Assembly (NCBI RefSeq): GCF_004353825.1
Contig: NZ_SMNA01000004.1
Location: forward strand, 455,770-519,769
Direction: 5' to 3'
Length of the DNA stretch: 64,000 nucleotides
Origin: Occultella glacieicola
GTDB taxonomy: Bacteria > Actinomycetota > Actinomycetes > Actinomycetales > Beutenbergiaceae
Under the pieces are notes generated by a model. The model did no database searches, was not told where the DNA came from, and saw only the letters and a list, made by a program, of their open reading frames with translations. This document shows positions 8,785 through 16,766 of the stretch, one piece after another. Each line of letters begins with the position of its first letter. Within the stretch, counting starts at the first letter, position 1. The position numbers and the translations under genes were made by a program.

Positions 8785-9033
8785 ATGAGCGCCATCACGA
8801 TCAGGAAACTGCCCGACGGTGCGAAGCAGCGGCTTCGCATGCGCGCGGCAGCGCACGGCCGCTCGATGGAGGCCGAGGCGCGCACGATCCTGCTCGACGC
8901 ACTCAACACCGGCCACCGGGTCGACCTCGACTGGATCGAGCAACTTATCGCCGTGGGTGGTGAGGTCGGCGGCGTCGAGCTGCCGGAACTGAAGGATGAG
9001 CCGGCCACGGCGGCCGACCTTGGCCCGGCGTGA
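8785..9033 (+). CDS. FitA-like ribbon-helix-helix antitoxin
   Basis: The 82-residue protein starts with ITIRKLPDGAKQRLRMRAAAHGRSMEAEARTIL, the ribbon-helix-helix DNA-binding domain of FitA/StbC-type antitoxins. Its C-terminal tail is acidic and would wrap around the toxin. It should neutralise the neighbouring PIN-domain RNase and autorepress the pair. The stop overlaps the toxin start by four bases, the usual toxin-antitoxin arrangement. Confidence 0.9.
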   Translation: MSAITIRKLPDGAKQRLRMRAAAHGRSMEAEARTILLDALNTGHRVDLDWIEQLIAVGGEVGGVELPELKDEPATAADLGPA

Positions 9034-9443
9034 TCATTCTCGACACCAACGTGATCTCCGAGGCGATGCGGGGACCACGGGCGTCCTCGGTCGTGATCGC
9101 CTGGATCCGTGCGCTCTCCGAGCAGCCGGTCACCACGGTGGTCAATCGGGCCGAGATCCTGGCCGGCGTCGCGCTCCTGCCCGACGGAGCGCGCAAGGAC
9201 TTGCTCGCCGGCGCCGCCCGCGCTGCATTCGACACGCTCGGCGTGTGCCTTCCCCTCCTGCCCGAGTGTGCCCAGGAGTACGCCGACATCGTCGCCTCCC
9301 GACGGGCCGCGGGCCGACCCATCGGTGGCATGGACGCGCTGATCGCGTCGATCGCTCGCGTGAGCGGCGCGGACCTGGCGACCCGGGACGTGCGTGACTT
9401 CGAGGGGGTCGGTGTCGATCTGATCGACCCATGGCAGACCTGA
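9030..9443 (+). CDS. PIN-domain ribonuclease toxin, FitB/VapC-like
   Basis: The 137-residue protein opens with IILDTNVISEAM, giving the first catalytic Asp of the PIN fold. It continues with NRAEILAG (conserved Glu) and GGMDALIASIARVSGADLATRDVRDFEG, which supplies the remaining acidic metal ligands. FitB/VapC toxins cleave tRNA or rRNA to arrest growth. It overlaps and follows its antitoxin gene, so the module looks complete and intact. Confidence 0.92.
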   Translation: MIILDTNVISEAMRGPRASSVVIAWIRALSEQPVTTVVNRAEILAGVALLPDGARKDLLAGAARAAFDTLGVCLPLLPECAQEYADIVASRRAAGRPIGGMDALIASIARVSGADLATRDVRDFEGVGVDLIDPWQT

Positions 9444-9459
9444 GCCGGGCGCGGACCCG

Positions 9460-10053
9460 TCAGCCTCGTTCGCCGGCGAGTTCCTCCAGGCCTCGCACCA
9501 GCATTGTGACGAGCGCGGCGAAGCTGGTGTCGAGATCGCGGGCGAGGCCGAATCCGCCCTCCAGTTCGAGCAGGACGAAGCCGTGGATGGCCGACCGGAA
9601 CACCCGGACGGCGTCGATCGCGACGTCCGCCGGAAAGTCGTAGCCGCGCAGTGCGTTCATGGTGACCGCCAGGGCCGCGCCGCTCGCCTCGACGAGTGCG
9701 GCGTCGGCGGGGTCGTCCGGGTCGCCGGCCTGCTGGGCGGCCAGATAGCGGGCCGGGCTCGCCTCGGCGTAGGCACGCAGACCCTCGGCGAGGGCGACGA
9801 CGGCGTCCGCTCCGGCGCGCCCGACGGTCGCCTCGCTGAGGGCGCGCGTGAAGTGACGGACCGACTCCACGGCGACCTCGCGCCGCAGGTCGGCGAGGGA
9901 GTCGACGTGCTTGTACAGACTCGGCGTCGAGACGCCGTGCCTGGCCGCCACCGCGGCCAGCGTGAGATCCTCGAAGGCCCGCGGGCCGCCGTCGTCCATG
10001 ATGGTGAGCACCGTGCCGACGAGCGTCGACCTGCTGAGCCCGGCCCTAGGCAT
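9460..10053 (-). CDS. TetR-family transcriptional regulator
   Basis: The 197-residue product has an N-terminal TetR helix-turn-helix (FEDLTLAAVAARHGVSTPSLYKHVDSLADLRREV, residues about 23-57). A helical ligand-binding domain follows, with the WHG/TetR_C-like segment GLRAYAEASPARYLAA and IHGFVLLELEGGF. Its ATG overlaps the 3' end of the upstream alpha/beta-hydrolase gene by eight bases, so the two are coexpressed. It likely represses this small operon. Confidence 0.88.
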   Translation of the reverse strand: MPRAGLSRSTLVGTVLTIMDDGGPRAFEDLTLAAVAARHGVSTPSLYKHVDSLADLRREVAVESVRHFTRALSEATVGRAGADAVVALAEGLRAYAEASPARYLAAQQAGDPDDPADAALVEASGAALAVTMNALRGYDFPADVAIDAVRVFRSAIHGFVLLELEGGFGLARDLDTSFAALVTMLVRGLEELAGERG

Positions 10054-10915
10054 TCGCGCCGCCCGCCGGCTGCGGGTTCGCTTCGGTCGGCTGGGCCTCC
10101 GCGAGGAAGGTCAGCACGGCCTGCACGACCAGGTCCGGGCGTTGGGCGTGGGGGTAGTGCCCGGCGTCGGCGATCAGCGCACCATCGGCGCCGATCGCGC
10201 CCGTGGCCCAGGCGAGCTCGTCGGCAGGGGAGCGGAAGTCGGGGTCGTGGTCGCCGATCAGGATGAGCGACGGCGTCGCGACCTCGGGCAGACGCACCTC
10301 CACCTCGCTGTGGTTCAGCTGCACGGCCAGGTCGCGCAGGGAGCGCAGCCGGCCCGGCTCCCGGAGGCTGCGGCGGAGGTCCCGCACGTGCTCGGCGAGC
10401 CACGGCGCCTTGGTGACCTTGTTCAGGCTCGCGTAGTAGGAGCCCCAGAATGCCGCGCCCCAGGGGCGCGCGAACAGCACCCGGTAGGCGAGGCGCATCG
10501 CGAGCTGGGCGGACCGGCTTGGCATGGGTTCGCGCAGGAACGGGCTGAGCAGGACGAGCCCGGCCACCGCTTCGGGGCGCTCCGCCGCCGCCCAGGCGGC
10601 CGCGGAGGCGCTCATCGAGTTGCCGATCACGACCGCGGGCCCGCCGAGCCGGTCGATCAGGGCGAGGATGTCGCGGCCGGTCACGGCATCGCCGTGGCTG
10701 GTGAACGTGGTGTCGCTGTCGCCGTGACCGCGCAGGTCCATGACGGCCAGGCGGTACCCGGCCCCGGTGATCGGGCCGGCGAGGTCGCGGTAGACCGAGC
10801 GCAGGTCACCCATCCCGGGGACCGCGATGACGAGCGGACCGGTGCCGGTGACCGTGTACGCGAGCCGGCCGTCGGGCCGGGCGAGGTGGCGGATCTCTGT
10901 CGGGTTAGTGGACAT
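10046..10915 (-). CDS. alpha/beta-fold hydrolase
   Basis: The 289-residue protein shows GTGPLVIAVPGMGDLRSVYRDL (oxyanion loop region), VIGNSMSASAAA with the nucleophile Ser in G-N-S-M-S, LILIGDHDPDF with the acid Asp, and a C-terminal DAGHYPHAQ with the catalytic His. Together these form a complete Ser-Asp-His triad. The substrate is not evident. The ATG at 10915 suits the family N terminus. It is the first gene of a two-gene unit with the TetR regulator. Confidence 0.85.
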   Translation of the reverse strand: MSTNPTEIRHLARPDGRLAYTVTGTGPLVIAVPGMGDLRSVYRDLAGPITGAGYRLAVMDLRGHGDSDTTFTSHGDAVTGRDILALIDRLGGPAVVIGNSMSASAAAWAAAERPEAVAGLVLLSPFLREPMPSRSAQLAMRLAYRVLFARPWGAAFWGSYYASLNKVTKAPWLAEHVRDLRRSLREPGRLRSLRDLAVQLNHSEVEVRLPEVATPSLILIGDHDPDFRSPADELAWATGAIGADGALIADAGHYPHAQRPDLVVQAVLTFLAEAQPTEANPQPAGGANA

Positions 10916-10984
10916 AGCTGATAGGTTAATGGCAATAGCCAAAGTGCGCAAGGGTGCGATCGGAGCAGGTGGGATCGGGGGGCA

Positions 10985-11019
10985 TGCGTCACTGACCCGC
11001 CGAACGGGTCAGTGACGCA
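10985..11019. repeat. perfect 15-bp inverted repeat in divergent intergenic region
   Basis: Positions 10985-10999 pair exactly with 11005-11019 around a five-base loop (CCGAA). It looks like a rho-independent terminator stem without a T-tract, yet it lies between two divergent genes where neither transcript should end. It may be an operator, a transcriptional insulator or a relic of a lost gene. Confidence 0.75.
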
Positions 11020-11102
11020 GCGCCGCCGGCGGCCCCGGCCAGGCGACCGTGATCGCCTCACGGATAGCCACCTCTGGGCCGGCGGGTTGGCGGGTCGGCG
11101 CG

Positions 11103-11163
11103 TTGACAGGCGCACCTCCGGCATGGAACGCTGGTGCAAGTAGAAGCATCAGTGAATGAATAT
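11103..11163 (+). promoter_or_regulatory. promoter with TTGACA and TGGTGCAAG operator-like element (copy 1)
   Basis: A consensus -35 box TTGACA lies at 11103-11108, with a weak -10 near 11127-11132. Immediately downstream is TGGTGCAAGTAGAAGCA (11132-11148), then ATGAATAT (11156-11163). The same blocks occur at 26633-26688 before the FGGY kinase operon, with 15 of 17 bases identical in the central word and nearly the same distance from TTGACA. The position at the transcription start suggests a repressor site. The SorC-type regulator at 29304 is the best candidate binder. Confidence 0.65.
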
Positions 11164-11205
11164 GCGTGCGGCTTGTCGGGCCGCCGGACTCGGTCAAGGA
11201 GTGCC

Positions 11206-12117
11206 ATGGCACAGCAGGGACAGCGACGCCGCGCGATCATCAATACCGACGCCAAGAACGAGGCCGACGATCAATACGCGATCGTGCACGCACTGCTGTC
11301 ACCCACCATCGACGTCCGTGGACTCGTCGCGGCCCACTTCGGCACCGTGCGGTCCCAGCGCAGCATGGAGGACTCCCGGGCCGAGATCGACCTGATCCTC
11401 GACCTGCTCGCCCTGGACCGCGAGGTGCCGGTCGCCAACGGCGCCGCCCACGCGCTCCCGGACCCGACCACGCCGGTCGACTCCCCGGGTGCCCGGCTGA
11501 TCATCGACGAGGCCCACGCCGAGACCGAGAGCACTCTGTATGTCGCGTTCCTCGGGCCGCTGACCGACATGGCCAGCGCGCTGCTGCTCGACCCGAGCAT
11601 CCAGGACACCGACACCGTGGTGATCTGGATCGGCGGCCACCACTACTACGACCCGATCTATCCCCTGCAGCCGAAGGTCGAGTTCAACCTCTCCAACGAC
11701 ATCACGGCAGCGAACGTGGTGATGGCGTCGCGGCTGCCGGTGTGGCAGGTGCCGAGCTCGGTCTACCGGCAGGTGGCCGTCGGCTACGCCGAGCTGGACG
11801 CGCGGGTCGCTCCGCAGGGGCGGATCGGCCGCTATCTCGTGGACCAGCTGCACGAGTGGAACGCGACCCACCACACCGGCCCGATCGAGCACCGCTCGCT
11901 CGGCGACTCGCCCGCCGTCGGCCTCATCCTGAACCCCGGCAGCGCACACTTCTCGTCCCGTCCCGCGCCGGTCTTCGCCGAGGACGGGTCCACGGACCTC
12001 AGCCAGGACGGCGCCCGCGAGGTGCTGGTCGCCGAGTCCTACGACACGCGCTGGCTGCTCGAGGACATGTTCCACAAGATCGCCCGCCACGCCGGCGCCG
12101 AGGGCGGCCCACGATGA
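11206..12117 (+). CDS. nucleoside hydrolase-family protein
   Basis: The 303-residue protein begins AIINTDAKNEADDQYAI, which corresponds to the calcium-binding D-x-D-x-x-x-D-D signature of inosine/uridine-preferring nucleoside hydrolases with the first Asp replaced by Asn13. Further family blocks are VNGAAHALP-like (residues about 78-90), FLGPLTDMASAL, and VEFNLSNDITAANVV. The enzyme class cleaves N-glycosidic bonds to free ribose, but the altered first motif places it in a divergent subgroup. ATG at 11206 is chosen for its AAGGAG ribosome binding site. Its stop overlaps the transketolase start, so a pentose or other glycoside feeding that enzyme is likely. Confidence 0.8.
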   Translation: MAQQGQRRRAIINTDAKNEADDQYAIVHALLSPTIDVRGLVAAHFGTVRSQRSMEDSRAEIDLILDLLALDREVPVANGAAHALPDPTTPVDSPGARLIIDEAHAETESTLYVAFLGPLTDMASALLLDPSIQDTDTVVIWIGGHHYYDPIYPLQPKVEFNLSNDITAANVVMASRLPVWQVPSSVYRQVAVGYAELDARVAPQGRIGRYLVDQLHEWNATHHTGPIEHRSLGDSPAVGLILNPGSAHFSSRPAPVFAEDGSTDLSQDGAREVLVAESYDTRWLLEDMFHKIARHAGAEGGPR

Positions 12118-12992
12118 TGACCGCACACCTGCCCCAGGTGAGCATCTGGCGTGAGGTGCGCACCGCCGTCGAGACGGGTTCGCCCGACGAGAGCGCCGCG
12201 ATCCTGGCCGAGCAGTCCCGGCTGATCCGCCGGTCCGTGCTCGCCATGATCGGCCGAGCGAGGGCCGGGCATATCGGCGGCGACTTCTCCGTGACCGACA
12301 TCCTGGCCACCCTCTACTTCGGGGTGCTGCGCATCGACCCCGCCGATCCGGGCGCGCCGGTCCGGGACCGCTTCATCCTGTCCAAGGGGCACTGCGCCGC
12401 GTCCCTGTACTCCACCCTCGCGTTCTCCGGATACTTCGACCCCGCCGAGCTGGACACGTTCATGGGACCGCACTCGGCCCTGAACGGACACCCGAACCGC
12501 ACCAAGGTGCCCGGCGTGGAGACGAACACCGGGCCACTGGGGCACGGGCTCCCGGTCGCCGTCGGGGAGGCCCTCGGCGCCCGGCTGCTCGGCCACGACA
12601 CCCGGGTGTTCGTGGTCTGCGGCGACGGGGAGATGCAGGAGGGCAGCAACTGGGAGGCGCTGATGTCCGCGGCGCACTACCGCCTCGCGAACCTCACGCT
12701 GGTGATCGACCGGAACCGCCTGCAGCAGGGGGCCCGCACCGAGGACACGAACGCCCTGGCCCCGCTGGCGGACAAGCTCGCCGCGTTCGGGTGGCAGGTG
12801 CGCGAGGTGGACGGCCACGACCACGCCGCGCTCCTGCAGGCGTTCGCGCCGGCGGACGGCGCCCGACCGGTGGCCGTGATCGCCAACACCGTCAAGGGCA
12901 AGGGCGTCTCCTTCATCGAGGACCGGGTGGAGTGGCACCACAAGGTGCCCACCCCGGACCAGATCGACCTCGCCCGGAAGGAGTTGGCATGA
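12114..12992 (+). CDS. transketolase, N-terminal subunit (thiamine diphosphate-binding)
   Basis: This 292-residue protein is the N-terminal half of a split transketolase. It carries KGH at 91-93, His53 in AGHIGGDF, and the thiamine diphosphate/Mg motif GDGEMQEG at 170-177, closing with NLTLVIDRNRLQQ. It would transfer a two-carbon ketol unit together with the downstream subunit. Two tandem ATG codons (12114, 12117) overlap the previous stop. Split transketolases include the apulose-4-phosphate transketolase AptA/AptB of D-apiose catabolism, as well as generic pentose-phosphate paralogues. The shared promoter motif with a kinase/isomerase operon favours a dedicated sugar pathway. Confidence 0.88.
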   Translation: MMTAHLPQVSIWREVRTAVETGSPDESAAILAEQSRLIRRSVLAMIGRARAGHIGGDFSVTDILATLYFGVLRIDPADPGAPVRDRFILSKGHCAASLYSTLAFSGYFDPAELDTFMGPHSALNGHPNRTKVPGVETNTGPLGHGLPVAVGEALGARLLGHDTRVFVVCGDGEMQEGSNWEALMSAAHYRLANLTLVIDRNRLQQGARTEDTNALAPLADKLAAFGWQVREVDGHDHAALLQAFAPADGARPVAVIANTVKGKGVSFIEDRVEWHHKVPTPDQIDLARKELA

Positions 12993-13942
12993 CCGTCCTC
13001 GACACGGCCGCCCCGACCTACGACAACCGCACCGCGTTCGCCGAGGAGCTGCTCGAGCTGGCCCGCGCGGACGAGCGGGTGGTCGCCGTCTGCAACGACT
13101 CGGTCGGCTCGTCCAATCTCGTGGGCTTCCGTGAGGAGTTTCCGGACCGGCTCATCAACGTCGGCATCGCCGAGCAGAACCTGGTCGGGGTGGGCGCCGG
13201 CCTGGCCGCAGCCGGGTTGATCCCGTTCGTGTGCGCCGCCGGACCGTTCCTGACCGGACGCTCGCTGGAACAGGTGAAGGCGGACGTCGCCTACAGCGCC
13301 CACAACGTGATCCTGTGCGGGATGAGCCCCGGCATGGCCTACGGCGAGCTCGGCCCCACCCACCACTCCGTCGAGGACCTGTCCTGGCTGCGCGCGCTGC
13401 CGGGCCTGGACATCGTGGTCCCCGCGGACCGGCACCAGACCCGCCAGGCCGTGCGTCAGGCCGTGGCGGACCCGCGCCCCACCTACATCCGGGTCGGTCG
13501 GCACAAGGTCCCGGACGTCACCGCGCCCACCGACCCGCTCGAGCGCGGCCGGTTCCTGCTCGCCCGCGCCGGCAGCGACGTCACCCTGATCGGCACCGGC
13601 ACCCTGGTCTCCCGGGCGCTCGCGGCCGCGGACCTGCTCGCCGCCGACGGCATCGACGCCCGCGTCCTCAACGCCGCCTACATCGCGCCGCTGGACGTCG
13701 AGGCGATCCGCGACGCCGCCACGCAGACGCGGGCGATCGTCACCGCCGAGGAGGCGAACATCTCCGGGGGCCTGGGCGCCGCCGTCGCCCTCACGGTCGC
13801 CGCCCAGGGCCGCGGCCCGGTGGTCCGGGCCCTGGGGCTGTCCGAGTTCGCGCCGACGGGCAGCACCGACCTGCTGCTGGAGCACTTCGGCCTCACCGGG
13901 CCCGCGATCGCCGCCGCCGCGCGGGAGGCGCTCGCCGGGTGA
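12989..13942 (+). CDS. transketolase, C-terminal subunit (pyrimidine-binding)
   Basis: The 317-residue partner subunit contains the pyrimidine-binding domain with catalytic Glu62 in GIAEQNLVGVGAGLA, then PTHHSVEDLSWLRALPG, and a C-terminal transketolase domain (LIGTGTLVSRAL, VTAEEANISGGLG). The ATG overlaps the stop of the N-terminal subunit (ATGA), which secures equal synthesis. Lengths of 292 and 317 match natural split transketolases, so this is not a frameshifted single gene. It functions as a heterotetramer in the cytoplasm. Confidence 0.9.
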   Translation: MTVLDTAAPTYDNRTAFAEELLELARADERVVAVCNDSVGSSNLVGFREEFPDRLINVGIAEQNLVGVGAGLAAAGLIPFVCAAGPFLTGRSLEQVKADVAYSAHNVILCGMSPGMAYGELGPTHHSVEDLSWLRALPGLDIVVPADRHQTRQAVRQAVADPRPTYIRVGRHKVPDVTAPTDPLERGRFLLARAGSDVTLIGTGTLVSRALAAADLLAADGIDARVLNAAYIAPLDVEAIRDAATQTRAIVTAEEANISGGLGAAVALTVAAQGRGPVVRALGLSEFAPTGSTDLLLEHFGLTGPAIAAAAREALAG

Positions 13943-13956
13943 TCCGGTGCGCGGGC

Positions 13957-13981
13957 GGACCGGGCCGGGCCCGACCGGTCC
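13957..13981. terminator. hairpin between convergent transketolase and dehydrogenase genes
   Basis: GGACCGG (13957-13963) pairs with CCGGTCC (13975-13981) around a GC-rich loop that is itself partly self-complementary. It sits in the 42-base gap between two convergent stop codons and is the only candidate terminator for both transcripts. Confidence 0.6.
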
Positions 13982-13984
13982 CGG

Positions 13985-14998
13985 TCAGGCCCGCAGCAGT
14001 GCCTGCGACTGGGTGACCTCGTGCCGCAGCGGCTGCCCGGCGACCCACCGTTCCAGCTCGTCGACGACGAGCCGGCCCAGGCGGCGGCGCTCCAGGCCGA
14101 CGCTGCCGGCGATGTGCCCGGTGAGGGTGACGTTCCCGAGCCCGTAGAGCGGTGAGTCGGCGCCCGGCGGGTCCGGCCAGGTGACGTCGAGCACCGCCTG
14201 CAGGTCGGGGCGGGAGCCGAGCACCCGCACCAGGGCGTCCTCGTCCACGAGGGCGCCACGGGCCGTATTGATCAGCGTGGCCCCGGCCGGGAGCCGGCGC
14301 AGTTCGTCGTGGCCGATCATCCGGTCGTTGCGGCCCGGCAGCCAGGGGGCGTGGATGCTCAGGACCTGGCTGGTCTCGAAGAGTTCGGCGAGGGAGTCCA
14401 GCCGGTGCACGCCGTGCTCGGCCGCGACGCCGCCGTCGAGGTAGGGGTCCCAGACGTCGATCCGGTGACCGAAGCGGTGCAGTCCGGTGGCCACCTTGCG
14501 CGCGATCGAGCCGAAGCCGACGAGCCCGATCCTCCGCTCGTAGATGCCGAGGTCGTCCTGGGCGGGCAGGAACGCGTGTGCGGCCCGCAGGTGCGCCGCG
14601 CTGCGGTGCGCGCCCTTGAGGGCGAGCACGGTGGCGGCGACGACGAACTCGGCCACCGGGTCGTTGTTGGCCTCGGCCGCGGAGACCACGGTGATGCCAC
14701 GGTCCCAGAAGTCGTCGGGGGTGAGGTGCCGGATCGACCCGGCGCTGTAGAGGACCAGGCGCAGTGACGGCATCGCCGCGAGCAGGTCGGCATCCAGGCT
14801 CCGGGTGCCCCACCCGGTGAGCAGCACCTCGACGTCGGCGAGGTGGTCGGCGCCGCGCAACTCCTCCGCCCTGGTGTGCACGCCCGCGACGGTCACCAGC
14901 GTGTGCAGGCGGGCCAGGTCCTCGGGACCCAGAACCGCGGCGAGCGCGTCCGCGTTCAGCAGCGCGGCGGCGACCGGCTTCGTTGCGGGGGTCGTCAT
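13985..14998 (-). CDS. D-2-hydroxyacid dehydrogenase family protein
   Basis: The 337-residue NAD-dependent dehydrogenase has the Rossmann motif GLVGFGSIARKVA, substrate-binding Arg in NTARGALVDEDAL and catalytic His in LTGHIAGS. The usual catalytic Glu segment (DVxxPEP) reads DVTWPDPP, so the acid is shifted or replaced by Asp. It would reduce a 2-keto acid to the D-hydroxy acid or the reverse. It is the last gene of a nine-gene minus-strand operon, and its ATG overlaps the aldolase stop. It may handle an intermediate from a sugar acid. Confidence 0.85.
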   Translation of the reverse strand: MTTPATKPVAAALLNADALAAVLGPEDLARLHTLVTVAGVHTRAEELRGADHLADVEVLLTGWGTRSLDADLLAAMPSLRLVLYSAGSIRHLTPDDFWDRGITVVSAAEANNDPVAEFVVAATVLALKGAHRSAAHLRAAHAFLPAQDDLGIYERRIGLVGFGSIARKVATGLHRFGHRIDVWDPYLDGGVAAEHGVHRLDSLAELFETSQVLSIHAPWLPGRNDRMIGHDELRRLPAGATLINTARGALVDEDALVRVLGSRPDLQAVLDVTWPDPPGADSPLYGLGNVTLTGHIAGSVGLERRRLGRLVVDELERWVAGQPLRHEVTQSQALLRA

Positions 14999-15960
14999 GG
15001 GCGGTCTCCACGCTCGTGCGGGGTCCGGGGACCGGCGTTCGTGGCCGCGCCGTCCGCGGGCGGCGCGGCCGCTCCGGCGACGGCGGCGAGCCGGGACAGC
15101 GCGGCCGCGCTGAGCTCGGAGTGCGGCGCCCGGACGCCGCCGGGCTCGATCCCCTGCCAGCGCAGCAGCGCCTTGATGGTCGCGACGTTGTACCGGCCGC
15201 CGTGCTCGGCGCGCAGTGCCTCGACCGGGCCGACGAAGTCGCGGACCAGACCGCGCAGCGCGGTGAGGTCGCCCCCGGTGACGGCCCGGTGCACCGCCAG
15301 CGCGATGTCCGGGCGGGCATTGGCGATGCCGGACGTGAACGACGTGACCCCGAGCGCACCGAAGGAGGCGACGGCGGACTCCGCGAGCCCGTTGATCCAG
15401 GCGCACTGCGTGCCTGCCGGCCCGTCGAGCAGCCGTGCGAGAGTGTGCAGGTCGGTGCGGGCGTACTTGACGCCCACCACGGCGGGCAGCGCGGTGAGGT
15501 CGGTGAGGTGGGCAGCCGAGAGCCGTGACGAGCGCACGTAGAGGACGAGGGGGAGGGCACTGGCCTGCGCGACCTGCCGGTAGAGGTCGGCCAGCCCGTC
15601 GCCGTCGCCGAACGGGTCCGCGGGTTCGTGCACCATGGCGGCGTGATAGCCCAGTCCCGCGGCAGCCTCGATCTCGCCCACGAGGGTGCCGAGCGAGCCG
15701 CAGACCCCGGCGATCAGGGTCGTGGCCGGGGTCTCGGCGTTCGCCACGGCCCGCAGGACGGCGTGACGCTCGGCCGGTTCGAGTTGTTGCACCTCGGCGG
15801 TGTTGCCCAGGGCGGTCAGCACCGGGATCCCGGCCGTGGCGACGCGGGCCGCGATCTGCGCGACGGTCTCCTCGTCGATGCCTGCTGTGCCGGCCGTGCC
15901 GGTGGGGCCGGACCGGTAGGCGGCGACGAGAACCGCGGTGACGCCGTCGAGCGCGATCAT
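14995..15960 (-). CDS. dihydrodipicolinate synthase/N-acetylneuraminate lyase-family aldolase
   Basis: The 321-residue TIM barrel has the class I aldolase residues of the DapA family: Schiff-base Lys165 in VVGVKYARTD and Tyr141 in LPLVLYVRSS. The dihydroxyacid-binding loop reads LGNTAEVQQLEPAE. In a catabolic operon with an enolase-superfamily protein, it most likely cleaves a 2-keto-3-deoxy sugar acid to pyruvate plus an aldehyde. A lysine-biosynthetic role is unlikely in this setting. It is coupled on both sides by 4-base overlaps. Confidence 0.85.
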   Translation of the reverse strand: MIALDGVTAVLVAAYRSGPTGTAGTAGIDEETVAQIAARVATAGIPVLTALGNTAEVQQLEPAERHAVLRAVANAETPATTLIAGVCGSLGTLVGEIEAAAGLGYHAAMVHEPADPFGDGDGLADLYRQVAQASALPLVLYVRSSRLSAAHLTDLTALPAVVGVKYARTDLHTLARLLDGPAGTQCAWINGLAESAVASFGALGVTSFTSGIANARPDIALAVHRAVTGGDLTALRGLVRDFVGPVEALRAEHGGRYNVATIKALLRWQGIEPGGVRAPHSELSAAALSRLAAVAGAAAPPADGAATNAGPRTPHERGDRP

Positions 15961-16766
15961 GCGGCACCGCCGACGCTCGGGTCGATCTCGATCTCGGCGG
16001 AGGCCTGGCGGGCCTGGACGCCGAGCCCGCCGTCGACGGTGATCACCTGACCGGTGAGGTAGGCGGCGTCGGCCGAGGCGAGGAACGCCGCGACGCCCGC
16101 GACGTCGGCGCCGGTGCCCGCGTGCCCCAGCGGGATCGGGGCCACCTCGCGGGCCTGGACGCTCGGATCCAGGGCCTGGAACCGGGTGTTCGAGATGGCG
16201 CCGGGGGCGATCGCGTTGACCCGGATGCCGTGCGGTGCCAGGTCGAGCGCGGCGGCCCGGGTGAACGCCTCGATGGCGCCCTTGCTCGCGTCGTAGGCCG
16301 CAGCCGACCGGTGCGCCTTGGTGGCACCGATCGAGGAGAGGTTGATCACCGCGGCACCGGGACCCATCCGGCGCGCCGCGGCGTGCGTGGACAGGTAGGT
16401 GCCGCGGGCGGCCACGTCGAACTGGCGGTCCCACTGCTCGAGGGTGAGTTCGAGGAACGGGACCCGGCCGAGCAGCGGCACGGCGGCGTTGTTCACGAGC
16501 ACGTCGATGCCGCCGAGTTCGGCGTCGACCCGGGCCAGCATCCGCTCGACCTGGTCGGGATCGGACACGTCCGCCGGGACCGCGGTCGCCGCGTGCCCGG
16601 CCTCGACGAGCCGAGCCGCCAGGTCCTCGGCCTCGCCGGGGACCACCCCGTTGACGGCGACGTGCGCGCCCTCGGCGGCGAACCGCTCCACGATCGCGCG
16701 TCCGATGTTTCGCGATCCGCCCGTGACGAGCACCCGGGTGCCGTGGAAACGTTGGGCATGGTTCAT
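15957..16766 (-). CDS. short-chain dehydrogenase/reductase
   Basis: This classical SDR of 269 residues has the nucleotide-binding TGGSRNIG motif near residue 15, NNAA at 92-95, and catalytic Ser145, Tyr158 and Lys162 (Y-x-x-x-K). The C terminus has the family's LTGQVITVDGGLG. It should oxidise or reduce a sugar or sugar acid using NAD(P). The ATG start is well supported, and its stop overlaps the DapA-like gene while its start overlaps the enolase-like gene. Confidence 0.9.
   Translation of the reverse strand: MNHAQRFHGTRVLVTGGSRNIGRAIVERFAAEGAHVAVNGVVPGEAEDLAARLVEAGHAATAVPADVSDPDQVERMLARVDAELGGIDVLVNNAAVPLLGRVPFLELTLEQWDRQFDVAARGTYLSTHAAARRMGPGAAVINLSSIGATKAHRSAAAYDASKGAIEAFTRAAALDLAPHGIRVNAIAPGAISNTRFQALDPSVQAREVAPIPLGHAGTGADVAGVAAFLASADAAYLTGQVITVDGGLGVQARQASAEIEIDPSVGGAA

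Larger units (their letters stand above)
10916..11205. promoter_or_regulatory. divergent control region with palindrome and shared operator
   Basis: This gap separates the divergent hydrolase and nucleoside-hydrolase genes. Beside the hydrolase start it contains an AT-rich stretch with the word ATAGC twice (10914-10918 and 10936-10940), a plausible TetR site. It also contains a perfect 15-bp palindrome at 10985-11019 and, on the plus side, TTGACA at 11103 followed by the TGGTGCAAG element at 11132. Details are in the separate entries. Confidence 0.55.

Noticed and set aside
12114..13942. A frameshift splitting a single transketolase gene
   Set aside because: The two parts meet by a clean ATGA overlap, each has a proper start, and the lengths match naturally split transketolases.
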